NCBI GenBank assembly: GCA_004154925.1
Contig: QJNS01000426.1
Coordinates: 1 to 38,943 of the forward strand
Length of the DNA: 38,943 nucleotides
Source: Monosporascus cannonballus
Taxonomy: Eukaryota; Ascomycota; Sordariomycetes; Xylariales
Reading direction: 5' to 3'
Positions 33,309-38,943 of this stretch are shown here, in pieces (position 1 is the stretch's first letter; each line of letters starts with the position of its first letter). The notes under the pieces are model-generated. The model saw only the letters and a list, made by a program, of their open reading frames with translations. It made no database searches and was not told the DNA's origin. The translations under genes were made by a program, and so were the position numbers.

Positions 33309-36300
33309 CTACGATGGACTTGCTGCTTCAAAGCTGCTTGTGTCGCTTGCAGACTGGGCCTCCGACCCCGCATCAGAGCCCTGTCCTAGCCTGGCAGCCC
33401 CGGCGTTGCCTCGCCGCCCGGGGATTCCTAGCCTAGTCATGATGTCTGTATCCTGCGAATCTTTCCTGACCCGTATGTTGACTAGTTCCATCGCCTCCCG
33501 GAGTGTCTCACCGCTTTCATCCATCGCTGCGAGAAACCGTGCTAATTCCTTGCAGAGCTCCCAATCGTGCTCTTTGATCGCACGGGAGAATAACCGGACC
33601 GACTGCTCAGACGCCGCCCCAATCTCTTCGAACGTATGCAACACTAATAGGTATCCCCCGGCCGTTTTCAATGAGCCGCGTTGCAGTGATTCTTCGAAGA
33701 GCTCTTGCGGCGGTGGTAAGTATGCAAACAGAGTCCTCCATGATCTGACCTCGGTCTTCCTGGTGCACTGCACGACGATGTCTAAATACTGCTTGAATGA
33801 GGAGAGCAGCCAGAGGACTCTCGGAAGGACTGCGTCCTCCGGTCTTGGTGCCGAGTCGACTTCCTTATCTAGCACATGATGTAGGAGTACCTCCAACCCG
33901 TGCGCGAAATACTCAAGATCCCTATACTGTTGTGCCAGTTTTAGTGCAGCACTGGTGTTATTTGCCTTGAGATAGAACTGTAAGATCTCTGCGACGAATA
34001 GGTGCGTCTGGAATTGTCAGCGAGAACGTCTGCCATGCAACCATCCTGCTCGTGTGTTGTGGACCAACTTACCCGGATGGAGAAGCGGAAGTATGAGAAA
34101 CTGACGTCGCGCCGTTGTACGAGATCGGGCTCCACCCCCAACACTATTCCCTTCCCTAGCAAAATAGAAAGCGGGTAGAAGTCGACCGGTATCGACACTG
34201 TTGGCGGAAGCTCCCTGGTCGAGTCGCCGGAAGCCGCATGCAATACGTCTTGAACGTCCGGCCACAACCTTAGTTCATTACCTTCAAATACCCATAGCGA
34301 GTTGCGAAGGCTGCCCTCACCCTCACCAGAAAAGTGATTACTGGAGTGATGAAGCACGTTAACCGAAATCTGGTCTCTCATGTTCGTGTAAAACTCAACG
34401 TTGTGAGATATTACACGCATGTCATATTTGAGCTGCCCCTCGGGGTTTAGGGAGGGTTGCAGAAGAACGAGCTTCCCATCGACGAGGAATAAGACAGATG
34501 CAAAGGCGACGTCGCGTGAAGGATCGCCATCAATTAACTGGCTTTCCGGCAAGATCCAACTAAGTCCTCTCACCCTTGCCGGGGACCTGACGATTCCATG
34601 GAACGCGATCTGGCCAACCTGTACTGGTCGCATCGTGCCTAATACTGGCGCAAACACGAAGTGATAAAGCAGGTTTTCATACGTGTAGACCAGCAACGAC
34701 TCTTCCCCAGAAGGAGTCATCAGGACGACGGGTGCAGGCATCGGCTGCGTGAACAATACAGTCGAATTGTCTAGCGCGTTTTCCCTGGAATATAGACGAA
34801 GTTCGTATGACCTGTTAGCTTCGACCGCCGCTACGAGGATGTTCTGATACCAACACATCCCGCCCCTCACTTGGAATTCGTTTTCCGCCATCATGCTCGT
34901 GAACGTTTTCCACCTGCCACTGTTTATGCTGTAGTGAGCTAGGCCCCGCCTACCCGCGACTGCAACATATCTTCCATCTGGTGACACCGCGGTACATTTT
35001 ATGGGCCACTGATTCAGAAGATAGTTGGATGGTATCCTTGCCATGTGCCACAGAAAGGGCTCCGCAGATATACTCGTGAGGTCCGGAAGCTCATAGCCCC
35101 GGTAGACCATGACGCTAGTCGAGCTCTGAAGTACGGTGCGAAAAAGGTTTGGGGGGCTGTAACAGCCGGTTACAGCACTCCGGGCCATCTCGAGCGACCA
35201 GATGGCCTCGCTCTGGCGGCTGACTAGGAGTATCTCACACGCACCGCCCATCCAGGAGGCGTCAATGACGCCTGCCAACCACGTATCATTATTGACAGCA
35301 GTCAGCGCAGGGTTCGCGCTGAAGCTCTGGCTTGCGGACTTTCCGAACACGCTCCAGGTGGCCCACCCACTTCCGTAACCTGCAAAGAGGCAGTATCCAT
35401 CTGGCGAATAGCTCAGCGTCGTCAGGGGCCCCGAAGTGGCAGGGGTAACGGGATTCTTGTGGATGTGAGAAGGTGGAATGTTTCCGGCATAGTCCTTGAC
35501 AGAGTAGACATGGATAGTCCCGTCAGCGCAGCCTACCGCGATTAGAGAGAACCGGGCGTTTATGACTGCCATCACAGCACGGTCCGTCTCGGCTACAGGC
35601 GAATGAAAGCAGTATCCCTTGTACAGCTTTTTTGGGTCTATGTCGGCGTTACCATTTGCTCGGATTGTCGAGGTTCGTTGAACCGCATAGGCTTTACCGT
35701 CGCTAGTGACCCATGTCAATAGGTTCATCGGTCGATCGTTCGTCATTTCTTTGATCGACACCTTCTTGTCCAGCCAACCCATTCGACTAACAAGTTCGGT
35801 GCTAGTCTGGCTGCCAGAACTATCCGGAGTCCACCGAATGCATTGAACGGCTGCGGGCTTCTGAGTTGCTACAACCAATTCATCGTCAAGGGCAAGAGCG
35901 CACTCTATGCCCGCATCAACCTTAATGACTCGGCGAAAACGCACGCTGACATCACGGACGCCAAGCCCCTCGCCCGGCCCTAAGAGGATTTGGTCAGGCG
36001 CAGAATTGCCAGGACCGCCGAAATGGCTTTGGCGCCGCCTCTGGATATTCGTGTGATCAGAGAAGTGAGGCTTATAGACTCGGGATTCGGTATCGGTGGC
36101 GAGCGAATAGGTGATCAAGTAGCCCAAGCTCGTCTGAAGGACGAAGATGACGGAATCTGGTCTGATAAGCAGCGCAACGTTAGTACCATACGACTTTATC
36201 GAGGCTTTGGAACGGACGACGACAGCTTGAACGACAGTAGGCTATGGTTTAATGTCCAAGTCAGTAATCAAATTGGCAAACAGCCGTTGTGTACGTAGCG

Positions 36301-36801
36301 GGGAGGCGCGCGGACCTTCGTCTGCCAAATCGACATGGTGGTTGGTGTGATGACGGCGAATATGTGCCCAGTCCTCGACACTCTCAAAGCAAGGATGGGC
36401 TCTCCCGAGGGAACAGCGCCAGCACCACTTGTAGTAGCATCGCTTAAGCTAGGGGAGCCGTGTTCGTCATGGAGCTGGAACTGGTCATGCTCGACTGAAT
36501 TCACAGCTGGGGTCAACGGGGTCTTCAGACCGGGGGTAAATGGAACGTCGAGGTTGGTCGCGCCCTTATCATCATCATGCTCTTGGGCCTTAGATGCTGC
36601 CGTGTCTAAGCCTTGTAACGATCCGCCGTGGGCAGGGACGCCATCATCCCCAGTTCCACCACTGGCATCGTTGCCAAGAGAAGCCCCATCGTGCGAAAGG
36701 AAGAAGTTATATTCTGGCGTTAATTCGGCGGAAGCTTGAGTAGTCGTGGTGGCAGTTGTAGCGGCCGCATAAATCCTAGGAGTTCCAATGGGCCAGTACA
36801 T
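33309..36801 (-). CDS. RIC1: Ric1, subunit of the Ric1-Rgp1 Rab6/Ypt6 exchange factor
   Basis: Ric1 with Rgp1 activates the Rab GTPase Ypt6/Rab6 at the Golgi for retrograde traffic. The three minus-strand exons are 36316-36801, 34073-36241 and 33309-34007, with introns of 74 and 65 bp, giving 1117 aa, the usual size. The diagnostic N-terminus MYWPIGTPRIYAA is followed by a fungal Ser/Thr-rich insertion. A WD40-like region then runs from ILALRVSRTGHIFAVITPT over the first splice (IWQTK, PTVVQAVVVRSK) through GYLITYSLATD, GCADGTIHVYSVKDYAG and AVSPDGRYVAVAGRRGLAHY. The C-terminal RIC1 domain includes LFVAEILQFYLKANN, just after the second intron, and YRDLEYFAHGLEVLLHHVLD. The helical C-terminus ends in a Ser/Ala tail. 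The first intron has an unusual GTCCGC donor, but its frame, branch site (ACTGAC) and TAG acceptor fit well. No lesion is seen. Confidence 0.94.
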
Positions 36802-37571
36802 GGCTAATGCGATCCCCTGAGAGCCTCATTCGTATGCATGAAATACGAATGTCTGACGGCTGTTTAGGGAGAAGATATGCTAGGAAGTTCAATCCGGCAA
36901 CGGTTTCACTAGCTTCCCATCTTACTGGCGTAATTGGAACTTTAACACGAAATATGATGGTGATACCCCAGGAGGTTGGGTAGGATGTTCAGAAAGACGT
37001 CGGGAAGCTTGTGGATCCTAAAGTACCGACGTGGGTACTTCCTTACGTAGGTTGGCATTTAGCTTGATATAGCGATAATGTATGTAAAAAGTCCATCTAG
37101 AAACGTGTCTACACCATACCTCAGAGATATGCACGTAAACATTAAATAATATTGCTGAGATATTACAATATTACCAGTGAAATAGAATACATCGAAATTC
37201 CTAATAAACAAAAAATAGGTAAGATTATGGTAAACGTTTAAAATACACTTCAGAAAGTACCGTCTTATCCGATACGCCAGTATCTTAGTATTCAGGTATT
37301 GCAAGTATCGTACATGTCTCTTGAAGTTCCATGTACTATATAGTACAGGCAGGTGGGCATCCGTGCGGGCTAGTGTCGAAGGCAGGTGGCCCGCCAACAA
37401 TGTTGGAACGTCCGTACATATCCGGGAAGGAAGTTACCTGTAGCAAATAGCCATTGATACAGCCATTCACAACTCTGCCGATTCATCGCATTCCCGACAT
37501 CAAAACCCCCCAAGTGTTTTATGCACCAAACGGAATAAAGGTCGACTCGTCTTGGGGACCGATAATCCAAC
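36802..37571. other. Divergent promoter region of RIC1 and TEX1
   Basis: A 770-bp region between two divergent genes. It is AT-rich at about 37070-37260. The open frames here, such as 37059-37400 (-) and 37454 onward (+), are not supported. Both promoters must lie within it. Confidence 0.6.
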
Positions 37572-38864
37572 ATGGCGCGTCTGACACCAAGGACATCGGT
37601 GTCTCCCGAGAAGTTCAAGTCTATGTTCCCTACTTTGAAGCCAACTATCTACTCCGATCCGAATATCAGCAAATCAGTCAACAAGTAAGCAGCTCACTCA
37701 AGTTCTTTCTCTATATCCGCCCTTGACACCTGAGATGTCATTCCTCAGAAGGCATGACCCGCCTCGTTAAAGCTCTTGGCCGGTTTTAGGACATGCCTCT
37801 ATTCCCCTTCCAGCCTGCGGGTTCATCCATAGTTTATTTTGTTGACTAACTATATAAATTTATCGATATTCAGTATTCGTTCGGTCGCATGGAATCCGTT
37901 AGGCACCTGGATTGCAACTGGTTGTGCCGACAGGACATTACGTGTCTGTATGTGAACGGAGTACCTTCTCATATCTTAAGTGTAACACCCTCTGCTTGCG
38001 GCTTCTATACCCCTCAGCAGCCTAATCTCTATCTAATTCTAGGGAATGTGGACAAACCCAACGTAAGTCAGTCAACAGGGCTGAGGGGCCATCTCGCACC
38101 GATCGAGAAAGTTGCCTTCAACCCGGCCAAGGAGTTAGAGTTGTGCAGTGTGAGTAGTGATGGGACTGTCAGGTTCTGGGATGTCAAGACGAAAAGCGTT
38201 TTGAACGAGGTCAAAGGCCTTGGCGAGGCCTTCACCCTAGCATGGTCTCCCGATGGCCAGTATGTCGTCGTTGGGAATAAGGTATTAATTTACCAACCAT
38301 TCCTCAGGATGCCCATCACCAGCTAATACTCTACTAGGATGACAAGCTATTTGTGATATCACCAAGCCAGGACACTCCATTATCCTCGCATCAGCAATCG
38401 ATGCAGACCAACAACGTCACTTTCTGCTGGAGCGGACAGAGGATCTTTGCCACCACCGGAGAGGGCAAAACCAGAATTTTATCCTTTCCAGATTTTGAAC
38501 CTGCCTATCAGTTTCATTATAAGGATGGAGCAGAGGCAGAATTCATGCTCACTGGACACACTTCGTCCTGCATAACAGCTGAGCTTCATCCAGCCAACAG
38601 ATATCTGGCCACCGGAGGTACAGACTCATTGATTTCTCTGTGGGAGACGGCCGAGTGGAACTGTCAAAGAACGATAGCCAAGATGACTGGGCCGGTCAGA
38701 AGTCTCAGTATGTCCAGTCCACCAGACCCGTCAATTTATCGTACTCACACCGTTGTTTAGGTTTTTCTTGGGACGGGCTATACATCGTTGGTGGTAGTGA
38801 TGAAGGTCAGAGCCGAGAATCTCTCTCATCTTTTTTAAATCGCGAGGCGTTCAATGTGTCACCG

Positions 38865-38865
<1 letters not shown>
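37572..38865 (+). CDS. TEX1: THO complex subunit Tex1/THOC3 (5' part, cut by contig end)
   Basis: A WD40 protein of the THO/TREX complex, which couples transcription to mRNA export. The exons I can define are 37572-37684, 37874-37947, 38043-38281, 38338-38707 and 38761-38805, with introns of 189, 95, 56 and 53 bp; all phases agree. The short basic N-terminus (MARLTPRTSVSPEKF) leads to IRSVAWNPLGTWIATGCADR, RVWNVDKPN over a splice, LRGHLAPIEKVAFNP, LCSVSSDGTVRFWDVKTKS, GEAFTLAWSPDGQYVVVGNK, ISPSQDTPL, TRILSFPDFEPAYQFHY, GHTSSCITAELHPANRYLATG and SFSWDGLYIVGGSDEG. These form about five to six of the seven propeller blades. A GT at 38806 may open another intron. The remaining 3' part is missing because the contig ends in poly-G. 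The short N-terminal exon and the phase-2 first splice were inferred from homologous sequence. Confidence 0.9.

Positions 38866-38943
<78 letters not shown>
38866..38943. repeat. G78 homopolymer at right contig edge
   Basis: The last 78 bases are all G and cut off the TEX1 gene. This is very unlikely to be normal coding or intron sequence. It fits a read artefact or an assembly stop at a G run, and the left edge shows the complementary pattern. Confidence 0.95.

Overview
The window looks like nuclear DNA of a filamentous ascomycete (Pezizomycotina, probably Sordariomycetes). Genes are split by short GT-AG introns, mostly 48-98 bp, with CTRAC-type branch sites. The products are typical of moulds (Sld5, Rad53/MUS-59-type kinase, chitin deacetylase with CBM18 modules, Ric1, Tex1). 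Promoters carry the CCTAGGTA/ACCTACCTAC motifs common in such genomes. The genus cannot be fixed from sequence alone. Both ends are G homopolymers on the outward-reading strand, so this is probably a whole contig cut at both ends.

Layout: SLD5 (+, 785-1510); a 1.3 kb gene-free stretch with a C26 run; an RNA ligase of the DRB0094 type (-, 2810-3944) with one frameshift; two decayed genes facing away from each other, a secreted/membrane Ser-Thr-rich protein (-, 4437-5391) and a GT25-like glycosyltransferase (+, 6333-7663); PPE1 (+, 8356-9679) convergent with the tRNA-dihydrouridine synthase DUS2/SMM1 (-, 10016-11336); an AT-rich block with a 10-bp tandem repeat; a large fungal protein of unknown function (DUF8004-like, +, 14319-17544) with a disturbed middle; a RAD53/MUS-59-type checkpoint kinase (+, 19463-23285); a chitin deacetylase (-, 24726-26140) that seems to have lost its Ser/Thr-rich, possibly GPI-anchored tail; a PAP2 lipid phosphatase (+, 28933-30418); casein kinase 2 beta (-, 31531-32505); RIC1 (-, 33309-36801); and TEX1/THOC3 (+, from 37572, cut by the contig end).

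The genes do not form a pathway or a biosynthetic cluster. They are housekeeping genes for replication and checkpoint (SLD5, RAD53), phosphatase control (PPE1), tRNA modification (DUS2), Golgi traffic (RIC1), mRNA export (TEX1), CK2 signalling, lipid metabolism and cell-wall chitin modification. I found no convincing new multi-gene system. The most notable signals are the gene-decay tract at 4.4-7.7 kb, where Trp codons seem to have become TAG, and several single-base frameshifts in otherwise well-kept genes, which need to be separated into assembly errors and true loss.
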